Part shown: positions 26,098 through 33,582 of the stretch, piece after piece
Layout of the letters: each line of letters opens with the position of its first letter
Numbering within the stretch: position 1 is the first letter of the stretch
Assembly (NCBI GenBank): GCA_049509915.1
Contig: JBEKZL010000019.1
Coordinates: 13,007-77,006 of the forward strand
Length of the DNA: 64,000 nt
Direction of reading: 5' to 3'
Source: JBEKYD01 sp049509915
Lineage (GTDB): Bacteria > Acidobacteriota > Terriglobia > Bryobacterales > Bryobacteraceae
Notes under the pieces: generated by a model
Databases searched by the model: none
What the model was told of the DNA's origin: nothing
What the model saw: only the letters and a program-made list of their open reading frames with translations
Program-made: the position numbers and the translations under genes

Positions 26098-26964
26098 ATG
26101 CACCATACGAACCGACGTGAGTTCTTGCAGCAGAGCCTGGCCCTGGGCGCCGCGGCGGCTTTCCCCGTGGCGGCCTGGCCCGCTGCTCCGCTCCACGCCA
26201 ACGACGTCATCGAACTGGGCCCCGCCAAGGTGAAAGTCTCACGCCTTGCCATGGGCACGGGCACCTTCGGCGGCGGCCGCAGTTCCAACCAGATGCGCAA
26301 GCTGGGCGCCGACGGCGTCGCGGATCTCTGGTGGGACGGCTTCGACAACGGCCTGTTCTTCTGGGACTCCGCCGATGGCTATGGCAGCCACGACGCCATC
26401 AAGTTGGCGCTGAAGAAGGTTTCGCGCGAGAAGGTCACCATCCAGACCAAGACGGCGGCCCGGACGGCCGACGCGATGAAGGCCGATCTCGATCGTTTCC
26501 GCCAGGAGATGGGGACCGACTACATCGACATTGTTCTGCTGCATTCGCGCATGAGCGCCAAGTGGGACGAGTTGGATAAGGGCCCCATGGATGTGCTCTC
26601 CGAGGCCAAAGAGAAAAAGATTGTGCGCACGGTAGGGATTAGTTGCCATTCGCGGGGCGCCATGGAAACGGCCATCAAGAGTCCCTGGCTGGAAGTCTGC
26701 CTGGCGCGCATCAATCCGATCAGCACGCGCATGGATGTTTCCACCCCGGATATGCTGCAATTGCTGGCGCGGCTGCGGGCCGCCGGCAAGGGCATTATCG
26801 GGATGAAAATTCTGGCCGAGGGCCAGATGAAGGATCGTATAGATGAAGCGTTGCGCTTCACCCTGAAGCAGGGCGCGGTGGACGCCTTCACCATCGGGAT
26901 GGAGAGCCGCGCCGAGTTGAAAGATATCCGGGAGCGCATCCCCAAGTTGTCCCAGCCGGCGTAG
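26098..26964 (+). CDS. Tat-exported aldo/keto reductase-family protein
   Basis: A 288-residue aldo/keto reductase (NAD(P)H-linked carbonyl reduction fold). A twin-arginine signal (TNRREFLQQSLALGAAAAF) precedes the barrel. Active-site landmarks are visible: WDSADGYGSHDAI (Asp and Tyr), VTIQTKTAARTAD (Lys) and YIDIVLLHSRM (His), with cofactor-end blocks GISCHSRGAMETAIK and GIIGMKILAEGQ. GGAGGTAG precedes ATG 26098; earlier in-frame codons lack it. It follows the seven-heme cytochrome by 68 bp in the same direction. Exported AKRs with a Tat signal are probably folded with their cofactor in the cytoplasm; their role is not known. Confidence 0.85.
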   Translation: MHHTNRREFLQQSLALGAAAAFPVAAWPAAPLHANDVIELGPAKVKVSRLAMGTGTFGGGRSSNQMRKLGADGVADLWWDGFDNGLFFWDSADGYGSHDAIKLALKKVSREKVTIQTKTAARTADAMKADLDRFRQEMGTDYIDIVLLHSRMSAKWDELDKGPMDVLSEAKEKKIVRTVGISCHSRGAMETAIKSPWLEVCLARINPISTRMDVSTPDMLQLLARLRAAGKGIIGMKILAEGQMKDRIDEALRFTLKQGAVDAFTIGMESRAELKDIRERIPKLSQPA

Positions 26965-26973
26965 CGGGAGATC

Positions 26974-27489
26974 TCAAACAGGCGCAGCAACCAGCGGTAA
27001 TACTTGCCGCTGCGGTCCTCTTGTACCTCGCGCGACGCACGGTCGGGTTTCACCGCAATTGCCTCGAAACGGGACTGCGGCGGATCTGTAACGCCACACC
27101 AGGCAGGGGCCGCGGTACGGGCTTGCAGGAGTCGATTGCGCTGGTGGCCGCCGCAAACGACTCCCGGTTTGGGATTCGCCGCGCTTGGACTTGGCTGGCC
27201 TCAGTTCCGGCCATTTCCCCGGCCGCAAACGATAGGTGGCCGTCTTTCCAGATCCTCCTGAGATCTCGACTGGGCTTTTGCGGGCCAGCGCCTTCACCGC
27301 CGGCTGCGTGCGCCTCTCGCTTAAGCCCGTCGCCTTCGACAGGTCCGTAATCCGAATTGTCAATGTCGGTCATCTCTGCAGCTGCCGATAGAAATAAGCC
27401 GCCAGCTTGAACTCAGCCCCCGTAAGGGCCGGGAGGGCGTTGTCCACGAGCTGATGAAAGCTGTTAGGGCCGGCGAGAAATGGTGCCAT
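26974..27489 (-). pseudogene. HTH/replication-like protein interrupted by a nonsense codon
   Basis: From about 27489 the minus strand reads FHQLVDNALPALTGAEFKLA, AYFYRQLQR, a TGA (27372-27370), then in the same frame LTIRITDLSKATGLSERRTQ, PAVKALARKSPVEISGG and TATYRLRPG. The order (helix, LSKATGLS, RALxxLxxRG-like wing) is that of DnaD-like or phage replication winged-helix proteins. One stop codon in otherwise intact coding suggests recent inactivation, or a domain start after the stop. The C-terminal tail is low-complexity. Confidence 0.4.
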
Positions 27490-27650
27490 TTCAGCCGGAG
27501 TTGGCCGGCGCCAGCGGCACCGGGTTGGTGGCGAGGACCCCATAAGAACTCTACACCAGCCTCTACATCGTCTTCGCCGCGGCGACAGATCTGTTTTCCT
27601 CAAGGTTGGGGCCCAAACATACTTCGGAGGAATTGTTTTTCCCACCGCGC

Positions 27651-27899
27651 TGCTGTCCGTATTGCCAGCAAGCCTTCCAACCTTCCAAACACCGTCCCGA
27701 CTAAGCCGTCTGCAGTCGGCCCGCGTGTCGGGCCAGGCGGCATAACGAGTACCGGCGTAAGAAGCGTCTGGCTGATCCCGAATACGCCCAGGTGATCTGC
27801 GCTAGCCGGCGGAAGTGGCGTGAGGCTCATCCCGGATATCCGAAGAATTACCGGCTGACCCATCGCGGATGGAATATCGCACCTGTGCCGTCCTGCTAA
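27651..27899 (+). pseudogene. Zinc-ribbon-like accessory protein relic
   Basis: The forward frame reads CPYCQQAFQPSKHRPD, a TAA, AVCSRPACRARRHNEYRRKK, RLADPEYAQVICASRRKW and REAHPGYPKNYRLTHRGW, ending with TAA (27897-27899). This Cys-x2-Cys ... Cys-x4-Cys plus YRRKK/EYA-x-VCxxSxRKW order belongs to a small zinc-binding protein that I recall as frequent in acidobacterial accessory DNA. A single stop in place of an expected Gln breaks it. Function unknown. Confidence 0.4.
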
Positions 27900-27940
27900 T
27901 GAGAGATGACTCAACCCGCCGCATTTATCGGCTTCATGAC

Positions 27941-28037
27941 TTCACCAAATCCCACACGCGCACACCGGCCAATACTATTGCGTTTCTGGGAAGTCCAACG
28001 GCGCCGACAAACTCTACCTGGTGATCGAGCCCCTCAA
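27941..28037 (+). repeat. Inverted-pair sequence, copy A
   Basis: About 97 bp nearly matching 30702-30798 in opposite orientation, starting TTCACCAAATCCCA. The common reading frame is GQYYCVS..ADKLYLVIE; copy A lacks one base of a GGG run and so is frameshifted after FTKSHTRTP. Confidence 0.6.
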
Positions 28038-28075
28038 GCCCGTTACCCAACTCCCCAAACCCCGGCTATCCGCCC

Positions 28076-28795
28076 GTGGTTAATGTTCCGGCATCGCCGG
28101 GCGAGGTCATCTCAATCTTTGGATACAACCTCGGCCCAACCGCACCACTAAACCTGGAACTCGATTCCACTGGGAAGGTTGCGACTCGGGTCGGCGGGGT
28201 GCAAGTCCTGTTTGAAGGTATACCGGCACCATTGACTTACGTGAGCGCGACGCAAATCAACTGTGTGGTGCCCTATGCCACGTTCCCTGGTGGGCTCGCA
28301 AATATTCAAGTGCAGTACATGGGACAGCCCCTTGCTCTTCTGCAGCCCGGCCAATCTATACCGTCTCTGACGCTCGCCGCCTCCGCGCCCGGCATCTTCA
28401 CTGACACGGGCACGGGCGTCGGGCAGGCCGCGGCGCTGAATTCCGACAACACCCCCAACTCCGCGGCCAACCCGGCGCCGGTCGGTAGCATCGTCCAAGT
28501 GTTCATGACGGGGGAGGGGCAGACGGCGCCGGCCGGGGTTACCGGGTCCGTGACGTGCTCGGCCGGATGTGCGACAACCGCCGCGATCCCAAAGCCTGTC
28601 CTGCCCGTCAAAGCCACAGTCGGCGGCCAGCCCGCCACGGTGGTCTTCTACGGCGAAGCTCCGGGCCTGATAGCGGGCGTCCTACAGGTCAACCTGGTCA
28701 TCCCGCCGACCGCCGCGCCGGGCAATGCTCCGCTGTCCATCACGGTCGGATCGGCCAGCCAGCAGGGAGTGACGCTGGCGGTGGGAGCGCCGTGA
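28076..28795 (+). CDS. Stand-alone Solibacter C-terminal domain (TIGR03437-like)
   Basis: A 239-residue protein that consists almost entirely of the domain normally found at the C-terminus of long secreted Solibacter proteins. Landmarks are SPGEVISIFGYNLGP, VATRVGGVQVLFEG, PLTYVSATQINCVVPYA, GTGVGQAAALNSDNTPNS, VFMTGEGQTAPAGVTG and VVFYGEAPGLIAGVLQVNLV. There is no signal peptide and the GTG start (28076) lies in degraded DNA, so this is probably the surviving end of a truncated gene rather than an active secreted protein. It supports the taxonomic assignment. It is flanked by mobile-DNA relics. Confidence 0.65.
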   Translation: MVNVPASPGEVISIFGYNLGPTAPLNLELDSTGKVATRVGGVQVLFEGIPAPLTYVSATQINCVVPYATFPGGLANIQVQYMGQPLALLQPGQSIPSLTLAASAPGIFTDTGTGVGQAAALNSDNTPNSAANPAPVGSIVQVFMTGEGQTAPAGVTGSVTCSAGCATTAAIPKPVLPVKATVGGQPATVVFYGEAPGLIAGVLQVNLVIPPTAAPGNAPLSITVGSASQQGVTLAVGAP

Positions 28796-28862
28796 GGCCG
28801 CGCGCCACAATCGAGCCAGACCACGAAGGAACGTCTCTCCCCTGCTCACGGACGGGGCGATT

Positions 28863-29063
28863 TCACTCCGCTTTTTTCCGGCGGGCAGCGGGCCGCTTCC
28901 TTGCTGAGCGGACGGCGGCGGACGCGGCGGCGGCTTTTTTCGCCCTGGCGGTTCGTTCGGTTGGCGTCATAGTGTCCAGCGAGCGCTTACCGCCAATCGC
29001 CCCGCCCTTGCTGCCCTGCCTACGGAAGTATGCGAGCACTTCAGGGGGTAATTTCTTTCCCAT
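28863..29063 (-). CDS. Small basic hypothetical protein
   Basis: A 66-residue very basic protein: KLPPEVLAYFRRQGSKGGAI, GGKRSLDTMTPTERTARAKK and an Ala/Arg/Lys-rich tail. The YFRRQGSKGG and MTPxERxxxAKKAA spacing recurs in small proteins I have seen beside integrases. A GGGGG stretch precedes ATG 29063. It is divergent from the adjacent integrase by 71 bp. Nucleic-acid binding is suggested by charge only; function unknown. Confidence 0.5.
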   Translation of the reverse strand: MGKKLPPEVLAYFRRQGSKGGAIGGKRSLDTMTPTERTARAKKAAAASAAVRSARKRPAARRKKAE

Positions 29064-29134
29064 GCCATCAGCTTAACCCCCTTTTGCTCCAGGCGCAAGA
29101 AAGTGCTTGACAGCTAATCGGGGTTTAGCTAATA

Positions 29135-30046
29135 ATGGAGACATGCGAGCAGGTGCGGAAGGTTGACGCGGCGGCAATCCGAGCCTACCAGGACGCGCGC
29201 AAGGCGGAAGGCGTATCGGGCCGTACCGTCAACCTGGAAGTAACACTGATACGCCAGATCCTCAAGCGGGCGAAGCGATGGAGCATCATTGCCGATGACG
29301 TTGCGAACCTGCCAGAGAATCAAAACGTGGTCGGGCGCGCGTTGACGCTGGAACAGAAACTACTGCTGTTCCGCACGGCGGCAAGCAGGCCCGAATGGGA
29401 CGTAGCCTACTGTGCAGGCGTCATCGCTGTGAACACCACTTGCCGCAAGGTGGAACTACTCAACCTGCATTGGTCGGACGTAGATCTATTCGGGCGCACC
29501 CTGCCCATTCAGCGAAGCAAGACGGAGGCGGGGCGGCGAACTATCCCGTTGAATGATGAGGCACTGGCAGCGTTCGCGCGACTACTGCGACGGGCGGAGG
29601 TTGCCGGCGGCGGCGCGGCGGAGCATTTCGTGTTTCCCGGCTGCGAAAATGGTGTGCTCGATTTCACTCGACATCAGCGGAGCCTGCACACTGCCTGGCG
29701 GAGCCTGGTAAAGGAAGCCGGAACGCAGGCCGGACGCGAAGCGGCACGCGCCGTGCTTGAATCGGGCGGCCGGATCGGCGCGGCAAAGGCCGCATGGAAG
29801 GGCGCGGCGCAAGCCTTCCGCGGTTTCAGGTTCCACGATTTACGGCACCAGAGCATTACCGAGATGGCGGAAGCCGGCGTGCCCGATGCGGCTATACAAA
29901 GCATCGCCGGTCACCTCTCCAAGAGAATGCAGGATCACTATTCACACGTCAGGATGGCCGCGAAACGGCAGGCTGTAGAGGCACTGGGCGGCGGGCTGAT
30001 CGGCCTGGAACCAGACGCGGAACACGCCAAAGGCCGGGCGAACTGA
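29135..30046 (+). CDS. Tyrosine site-specific recombinase (integrase), probably 5'-truncated
   Basis: A 303-residue phage-type integrase. The core-binding SAM-like region (TVNLEVTLIRQILKRAKRW) is short. The catalytic domain keeps Arg104 (TTCRKVELLNLHW), Lys129 (RSKTEAGRRTIPL), His234 and Arg237 (FHDLRHQS), His260 (SIAGHLSKRM) and Tyr269 (DHYSHV). An insertion (AGREAARAVLESGGRIGAAK) sits before the FHDLRH box. The start lacks the usual N-terminal arm, so the gene may be a truncated or minimal form. It lies 88 bp from the 3' end of tRNA-Arg, the classical target position. The element it once carried is not evident; the DNA to its left is decayed. Confidence 0.8.
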   Translation: METCEQVRKVDAAAIRAYQDARKAEGVSGRTVNLEVTLIRQILKRAKRWSIIADDVANLPENQNVVGRALTLEQKLLLFRTAASRPEWDVAYCAGVIAVNTTCRKVELLNLHWSDVDLFGRTLPIQRSKTEAGRRTIPLNDEALAAFARLLRRAEVAGGGAAEHFVFPGCENGVLDFTRHQRSLHTAWRSLVKEAGTQAGREAARAVLESGGRIGAAKAAWKGAAQAFRGFRFHDLRHQSITEMAEAGVPDAAIQSIAGHLSKRMQDHYSHVRMAAKRQAVEALGGGLIGLEPDAEHAKGRAN

Positions 30047-30134
30047 CGGGGTATGGTCGGGCGGCTTACGTCACAAAGCGTCACAACCGCCACTCGGGCG
30101 GGGCCTGAATTCCCCGTAACCTGCTCATTTCATT

Positions 30135-30211
30135 TGGTAGGCCCGGCTGGACTCGAACCAGCGACCACCTGCTTAGAAGGCAGGTGCTCTATCCACCTGA
30201 GCTACGGGCCC
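30135..30211 (-). tRNA. tRNA-Arg (anticodon TCT)
   Basis: On the minus strand the 77-nt segment folds as a cloverleaf: acceptor GGGCCCG pairs with CGGGCCT (one G-U), D-arm GCTC/GAGC, anticodon arm CCTGC-CTTCTAA-GCAGG with anticodon TCT, and T-arm GCTGG-TTCGAGT-CCAGC. Discriminator A is followed by an encoded CCA. Without CCA the gene spans 30138-30211. The 3' end faces the integrase. Confidence 0.95.
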
Positions 30212-30302
30212 GTATATTGATTCTAAAATACTTCCCACCTTTTTTCCAAACGACTTTCGCTTTTCCTTCGACCGACTGTATCAAAACTGTATCAAAACCC
30301 CT

Positions 30303-30482
30303 TCAGTTTGGCCTGCCTGTGTCAAAACTCTTGCCCCGCTCGGTGGCCTGCCGATTCGACTTCGGCAGAGCTTCGCGCTTCATCTGCAACTTCATTTGCG
30401 AGTACTTCTTGAAAACCTTGGCGTCACCCTGGTGAAATAACTGGGTAACCCACTCGTCTGGGACGCCACCAGCAGAGAGCCT
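30303..30482 (-). pseudogene. C-terminal stub of a second tyrosine recombinase
   Basis: The minus strand reads GGVPDEWVTQLFHQGDAKVF, KKYSQMKLQMKREALPKSN and a TGA at 30303. The GVPDEWVTQL-x8-VFKKYSQMKLQMKREAL arrangement is the end of an integrase family I recognise from Acidobacteriota; the catalytic Tyr is in KKYSQM. The upstream reading frame (to about 30713) carries no R-H-R boxes, so only the terminus remains. It lies on the opposite side of tRNA-Arg from the intact integrase. Confidence 0.5.
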
Positions 30483-30701
30483 GTTAGCGCCGGAATAAGA
30501 CGGTACCACTTTGGCCGGTTTTGGTGCTGCCAAGAGCGGCGGCAAGGGCCGGCGGACACACGCCGACGCCAGCCTTCGCCGATCGGAGCAGCCATGGTCC
30601 GAGGTCTTTCCGCGCCGAAAGGTGTCAGGCCATTGACGATCCTCCCGCGCCGTCGGCAGGAGCAGGAGCAGTGGAGCATCGGCCCTGCTTGGTGTCCAAC
30701 T

Positions 30702-30798
30702 TGATGGACTCAATCACCAGGTAGAGCTTGTCGGCGCTGTCGACCTTCTCAGAAACGCAATAGTATTGGCCCGGTGTGGGCGTCTGGGATTTGGTGAA
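30702..30798 (-). repeat. Inverted-pair sequence, copy B
   Basis: Minus-strand copy of the segment at 27941-28037. Here the frame is open: FTKSQTPTPGQYYCVSEK and DSADKLYLVIESIKL. Differences between copies are largely third-position, which points to a former coding gene present twice. Confidence 0.6.
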
Positions 30799-30988
30799 CG
30801 GCAGCCCCGTGAGGCCGAACGTACCGATACGCAGGGCAGGGGCGGACGGTCCCGTAGTAGCGGAGAAGCGGAGCAAGGTCCGTGGAGCGAAGGCGGCAGG
30901 CCATTCGCGTCATGGTCAACTTGGCCAACTGGCAACAGGAGGAGCCGACTGGTTGTGGCGGAGGGTGGCAACTCTCAATGGATGGCAC

Positions 30989-31060
30989 GAGCCGGATGAA
31001 TCGAGAGATTCAGGTCCGGATCTGTGAGCGTCTCGGGGTGAAATTCCCCGGGCCTACTCG
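30989..31060 (+). ncRNA. 3' end of a group II intron (domains V and VI), relic
   Basis: Positions 30989-31022 are exactly 34 nt and fold like group II intron domain V: GAGCCGGAT opens the proximal helix, GAATC-GAGA-GATTC forms a distal 5-bp helix with a GNRA loop, a two-base AG bulge follows, and GTCCGGATC closes the proximal helix. The AGC triad is present and only one base pair is mismatched. A GGGG/CCCC hairpin and CTACTCGG (to 31060) resemble domain VI and the 3' junction of bacterial class C introns. No reverse-transcriptase frame exists upstream, so only the end of the intron survives. Confidence 0.65.
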
Positions 31061-31101
31061 GTGCCGGTAAGGGGCGTCCCTACCGCGACGGGAGAGAACG
31101 G

Positions 31102-31132
31102 TTGAGCAGCTGCGTTCATCTGTGGCTATAAT
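31102..31132 (+). promoter_or_regulatory. Promoter of the first beta-propeller gene
   Basis: TTGAGC (31102-31107) and a perfect TATAAT (31127-31132) are 19 bp apart. The start codon is at 31185. The long spacer may mean regulated use. Confidence 0.45.
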
Positions 31133-31184
31133 TTGTTTTCATAGCTCCCCCCGGGTCACACTCAGAAGGATAGGAGAACTAAAC

Positions 31185-32267
31185 ATGCCGTATCAAAACC
31201 CGCCCCCACTGGCCCTCCTTGGGGCCCGCCTCGTGCTGTTTGCAGTCGCTTCGGCCTGCTTAGGCCAAAGTGCGCCCGCCGCTACTCCGGCGCCACTAAT
31301 GTCTCTGCTGGATCGCTTCACCGCCGCCGCGGTGCCGGCCTTTGGGCCCGCGGAGATCGAAGTCGCCCCCCGCAAGTGGGATCAGCCCATCCCGCCCGGC
31401 CTGCCCGGCAATGGCTTGGCCGAACACCCGATGCTCTACGTGGGTGAGGGCTACAACAAGATCCTCCTCGTCAATCGAGGCAAAATCGTCTGGACCTATT
31501 CCACCGGGCCCGGCTGGGAATACGACGACGTCTGGATGCTCTCGGACGGCAACATTCTCTTCACCCGCATGCAATACATTGCCGAGGTGACCCCTAACAA
31601 AGACTTGGTATGGCGTTACGACGCCCCGCGAGGGACGGAAATCCACACCTGCCAGCCGATCGGCTTAGACAGAGTCCTGTTCGTCCAGAACGGCCTGCCG
31701 CCCAAGCTGATGGTTGTCAACATCAAAACCAAGGCCATCGAAGTCCAGCACGATCTGCCCGCTCCGAGCCTCACCGATCCCAAGACCGTGCACGGGCAGT
31801 TCCGCCGCGTGCGCTACACGGCGAAAGGAACGTACCTCGTACCTTTCCTGACGATGAACCAGGTCGTCGAATACGACAAGGATTTCAACCAGATCTGGAA
31901 ATACGAGATCACCAGCCCCTGGGCCGCACTGCGCCTCGCGAACGGCAATACCCTGATCACCGACGAGAAGGACATTCTCACCCGCGAAATCAATCCCAAC
32001 AAAGAGACCGTCTGGGAACTCAAGCCGGGCGACCTGCCGGAGCCCTACCGCTTTATCAACACCCAAAGCTCGACCCGCCTGGCCAACGGCAACACCATCG
32101 TCTGCTCCCGTGGCGGCGATGGAAAAGGCCCCCAACTGGTCGAAGTCACTCCGGCCAAGAAAGTAGTCTGGGTCCTGCAGGACTGGGCCAACCTCGGTCC
32201 TGCCACAGGCATTCAGATTCTGGACGAACCCGGCATCCCGGAAAAGCCGGGCGAATCGCAGCACTGA
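31185..32267 (+). CDS. Secreted beta-propeller (PQQ/NHL-like) protein
   Basis: A 360-residue exported protein with a signal peptide (LGARLVLFAVASACLGQSA) and repeated beta-propeller blades: YNKILLVNRGKIVWTYST, MLSDGNILFTRMQYIAEVTP, KDLVWRYDAPRG, RLANGNTLITDEKDILTREI and RLANGNTIVCSRGGDGKG. The NGN(T/I)L motif and alternating W-x-Y/L strands match the propeller seen in arylsulfotransferase-like and related secreted proteins. GGATAGGAG precedes ATG 31185. Its similarity to the protein at 32634-33566 suggests duplication. Neighbouring carbohydrate genes point to a substrate-binding or sensing role. Confidence 0.72.
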   Translation: MPYQNPPPLALLGARLVLFAVASACLGQSAPAATPAPLMSLLDRFTAAAVPAFGPAEIEVAPRKWDQPIPPGLPGNGLAEHPMLYVGEGYNKILLVNRGKIVWTYSTGPGWEYDDVWMLSDGNILFTRMQYIAEVTPNKDLVWRYDAPRGTEIHTCQPIGLDRVLFVQNGLPPKLMVVNIKTKAIEVQHDLPAPSLTDPKTVHGQFRRVRYTAKGTYLVPFLTMNQVVEYDKDFNQIWKYEITSPWAALRLANGNTLITDEKDILTREINPNKETVWELKPGDLPEPYRFINTQSSTRLANGNTIVCSRGGDGKGPQLVEVTPAKKVVWVLQDWANLGPATGIQILDEPGIPEKPGESQH

Positions 32268-32281
32268 TACCGACGCCTTAC

Positions 32282-32444
32282 TTCTCCTCGATCGCGAAAG
32301 TGGTAGACGCCGTAATCGAAGGGCGGCGTTCCCGGCGCGGCAATCCACTGCGCTGGCCAGCGCCCGGCCGCGAGGCTCGGGTTCGCTGTGGTCTGCGGGA
32401 AGGCCACCGGGGTCATGAAAACCATCAAAGCACAGCAAACGCAT
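32282..32444 (-). pseudogene. 5' stub of an alpha-L-rhamnosidase (GH78-like) gene
   Basis: The minus strand encodes the beginning of a secreted enzyme: MRLLCF, a one-base shift, then MVFMTPVAFPQTTAN, AAGRWPAQWIAAPGTPPFDY and GVYHFRDRG. The order (signal peptide, WPAQWIA, FxYGVYHFRK) is the N-terminus of bacterial alpha-L-rhamnosidases. It stops being recognisable at the neighbouring propeller gene's end; the rest of the enzyme is absent. Confidence 0.45.
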
Positions 32445-32633
32445 CGTACACTCCTGGTTTCGAACCGAGGCCCGACGTGGCGCGCGCACTCGTGCGTAGC
32501 AGTGCGTGCCGTGTCGAGGCTTCTCGACACCCGCCTGCGCGTGGCACGCCGAGTTCCGCAATGGCATGGTTATATTGACAGGCTTTCGCGCCATCCATGC
32601 CGCACCCTGCTAAAATCCGGCTGAGGTGCGACA

Positions 32634-33566
32634 ATGACGGGCGCTCATAGCCAACGTAGTCCTTTCGGGAGGCTGTGGTGTGTGCCAGTCTTTCTGGTCG
32701 CCGTGCTGGGTGCCGCGTTGGCCGCGCCTGCCCATCGATTCGCCTGCACCGACTACACCCAGGGTAAAGTCTTCGTCGTGAACGACGCCGGAAAAGTGGA
32801 ATGGAGTTATGACGCTCCGTTTGCCAACGACATCTGGGTGCTTCCCAACGGCAACTTGCTGTTCAATACCGGGCACGGCGTCAAAGAAGTGACGCGCGAT
32901 CGGACCGTGGTGTTCTCTTACGAATCCGCCAGCGAGATCTACGCCTGTCAGCGCCTTCCCAACGGCAATACGTTCATCGGCGAATGCAATGCCGGCCGGC
33001 TGCTGGAAGTGGATCCTGCCGGCCGCATCGTTCACCAGGTCCGGCTGTTGCCGGAGGGCCAGGACGGCGGCTCGGCCTATATGCGCAATGCGCGGCGCCT
33101 CGCCAATAGTAACTATCTGGTGGCGCATTACGGGCTCCAGGTGGTGCGCGAGTACGATCCCGGCGGTAAAGTAGTGTGGCAGGTGGCCGCGCCCGGCGGC
33201 CCGCACAGCGTGGTACGCCTGGTGAACGGCAACACGCTCATCGCCAGCGCCGACCGCGACGGCGCCCCGGCGCGCGTTTTCGAAGCCGCGCCGGATGGGC
33301 GAACCGTCTGGGAGATCCGCGACGGTGACTTGCCAGGTGTCAGCTTGAAATTCATGGCGGGCCTGCACCGCTTGCCTAACGGCAATACCGTGATGAGCAA
33401 CTGGCTGGGGCACGGCCAGTTCGGCAAGGCCCCTCAACTGATTGAGGTAACACGAGACAAGCGCGTGGTCTGGACTTTTGCCGATCCCGACACCATGAAG
33501 ACGATCTCCAGTGTCCAGCTATTGGACGTGTCCGGCGACGCGATTGCCGGCACGATTTTGCATTGA
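32634..33566 (+). CDS. Second secreted beta-propeller protein
   Basis: A 310-residue exported protein with an N-terminal signal (WCVPVFLVAVLGAALAAPA). Blades recur as VLPNGNLLFNTGHGVKEVTR, RLPNGNTFIGECNAGRLLEV, RLANSNYLVAHYGLQVVREY, RLVNGNTLIASADR and RLPNGNTVMSNWLGHGQFGK, each ending in a KVVW-like strand. The blade consensus is that of the preceding propeller, so the two are paralogs. It ends 16 bp before the Tat-exported GH105-like gene and probably shares its transcript. The first residues before the signal peptide (MTGAHSQRSPFGR) may be too long; no better start is marked by a ribosome site. Confidence 0.72.
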   Translation: MTGAHSQRSPFGRLWCVPVFLVAVLGAALAAPAHRFACTDYTQGKVFVVNDAGKVEWSYDAPFANDIWVLPNGNLLFNTGHGVKEVTRDRTVVFSYESASEIYACQRLPNGNTFIGECNAGRLLEVDPAGRIVHQVRLLPEGQDGGSAYMRNARRLANSNYLVAHYGLQVVREYDPGGKVVWQVAAPGGPHSVVRLVNGNTLIASADRDGAPARVFEAAPDGRTVWEIRDGDLPGVSLKFMAGLHRLPNGNTVMSNWLGHGQFGKAPQLIEVTRDKRVVWTFADPDTMKTISSVQLLDVSGDAIAGTILH

Positions 33567-33582
33567 GGAAGGAGCCGGCACG

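Noticed and set aside
30278..30330. Repeated TATCAAAAC-type words near tRNA-Arg
   Set aside because: Short AT-rich similarity without consistent spacing; no attachment site or iteron arrangement could be supported.
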